This document shows positions 5,973 through 6,377 of a stretch of DNA of 6,377 nucleotides, in pieces; the first letter of the stretch is position 1, and every line of letters starts with the position of its first letter. The position numbers were made by a program, and so were the translations under genes. Source of the stretch: an uncultured Xanthobacteraceae bacterium (GTDB lineage Bacteria; Pseudomonadota; Alphaproteobacteria; Rhizobiales; Xanthobacteraceae); the NCBI GenBank assembly GCA_955652195.1, contig CATPBC010000110.1, forward strand, positions 1-6,377, written 5' to 3'. The notes beneath the pieces are model-generated. The model had not been told where the DNA came from, made no database searches, and saw only the letters and a list, made by a program, of their open reading frames with translations.

Positions 5973-6216
5973 GGATGTTCCCCAATCCGCGCCGCATCGC
6001 GCGCCGCGTCATTTCGCGTTGAGGCTAATCGGGGGCCGTGGAGATTGCGGTGATGGAGATCACAGATCGGTCAATGTGATCGAGCGGTCCCTTGTAGCGC
6101 GCTAATCCGCGTCCGCTTCCATGTCGGCTGATTTAGCGGCGGCGCCGAGCGAAGTGACGTGCGGATGCCGAGGCTGACCGGTGTCACCGTGATCGTAGTG
6201 ACGTGCCGGAATGAAA
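5973..6216. other. Intergenic region between two small minus-strand genes
   Basis: About 240 bases without a convincing gene. It should carry the promoter of the 65-aa gene, but I see neither GGAAC-N16-17-CGTT nor a clear sigma-70 pair on the minus strand. It contains the inverted repeat GATCACA (6058-6064) / TGTGATC (6075-6081) and a 10-base direct repeat AGTGACGTGC (6153-6162 and 6197-6206). Confidence 0.5.
6058..6081. promoter_or_regulatory. Inverted repeat, possible operator or hairpin
   Basis: GATCACA and TGTGATC form a perfect 7-base inverted repeat around a 10-base spacer, 86 bases upstream of the 65-aa gene's start. The half-sites resemble CRP/FNR half-sites but in the opposite (outward) arrangement, so a CRP-type site is not supported. 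It could be another regulator's site or chance. Confidence 0.25.
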
Positions 6217-6240
6217 GAGGCCGCCAACTGACGCGGTCTC
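6212..6240 (-). terminator. Probable terminator of the gene at the right edge
   Basis: GAGGCCGC (6217-6224) and GCGGTCTC (6233-6240) form an 8-position stem with an 8-base loop. On the minus-strand RNA one position is an A-C mismatch. It is followed by TTTCA (6216-6212), a weak U-tract. It starts 5 bases after the double stop of the minus-strand gene ending at 6246 and resembles the strong terminator at 5341-5373 in sequence, which supports the assignment. Confidence 0.5.
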
Positions 6241-6245
6241 CGTCA

Positions 6246-6377
6246 TCATTCCGCAGGTTGTTCCGCAGCGGAGAACATATCGGCCAGCTTGAACCATTCG
6301 GCAGCCATTTGGCGTTGAATGATGCGAGATCTCCGATCGGTTGCGATCCTCACTAATTTCAAACAGTGCTCGGCGTA
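6246..6377 (-). CDS. Small helical protein, C-terminal 43 residues (5' end outside window)
   Basis: The frame enters from the right edge and ends at TGA 6246, immediately followed by a second TGA (6243-6245). The visible sequence begins YAEHCLKLVRIATD and continues RQMAAEWFKLADMFSAAEQ: two amphipathic helices with Tyr-Ala near the start and Trp 27 residues later, then L-A-D. The same spacing occurs in the 99-aa protein at 4873-5172 (W10 to W37, then LAD), so the two align without gaps. The pattern is familiar from short uncharacterised proteins of Bradyrhizobium and relatives (YA..C..LA...D...R..(M)A..W..LAD). Function is unknown. Its start and promoter lie outside the window; a terminator-like hairpin follows at 6217-6240. 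Confidence 0.75.
   Translation of the reverse strand, partial: YAEHCLKLVRIATDRRSRIIQRQMAAEWFKLADMFSAAEQPAE

Noticed and set aside
6159..6356. Plus-strand open frame of 65 codons at the right edge
   Set aside because: It overlaps the minus-strand partial helical protein, which has clear family-like spacing, a double stop and a following hairpin.

Overview
The window looks like a chromosomal segment from an alphaproteobacterium of the Bradyrhizobium/Rhodopseudomonas type (order Hyphomicrobiales). The reasons are high GC, an orphan Bug/TctC solute-binding protein, an alphaproteobacterial-style Mrp ATPase, an inverted pair of GTCA-stem-CTTGA-stem-TCCAT palindromic repeats, several small proteins of kinds familiar from Bradyrhizobium, and three promoters matching the EcfG general-stress sigma factor consensus. 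The genus is inferred from pattern recognition only; no search was run.

Layout, left to right. The 3' end of a glutathione S-transferase gene (+, 2-184) converges with a 51-residue predicted membrane peptide (-, 203-358), which has its own EcfG-type promoter at 391-416. Next is a 243-residue protein of unknown function resembling DUF6065 (-, 545-1276). A 302-base divergent spacer leads to a secreted Bug/TctC-type binding protein (+, 1579-2547). That gene converges, across the palindromic repeat pair (2565-2642), with a 3-hydroxyisobutyrate-dehydrogenase-family oxidoreductase (-, 2649-3518). A 138-base divergent spacer separates this from the Fe-S carrier ATPase Mrp/ApbC (+, 3657-4793).

The right third (4873-6377) is a run of four small minus-strand genes. 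Three encode short helical proteins of similar layout: 4873-5172, 5775-5972, and one cut by the window edge at 6246-6377. The fourth encodes a secreted Gly/Tyr/His-rich protein with two cysteines (5397-5645). The secreted-protein gene is a complete transcription unit with EcfG promoter, strong Shine-Dalgarno site and intrinsic terminator. The 4873-5172 gene also has an EcfG promoter.

The housekeeping and metabolic genes in the middle have no obvious shared pathway. What links the flanks is regulation: GGAAC-N17-CGTT occurs exactly three times, always on the minus strand, always with a 17-base spacer, and always shortly upstream of a small gene of unknown function. I found no CRISPR array, transposase, rRNA, tRNA or phage gene, and no clear defence or biosynthetic system. 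The most interesting content is this set of small, probably stress-induced proteins.
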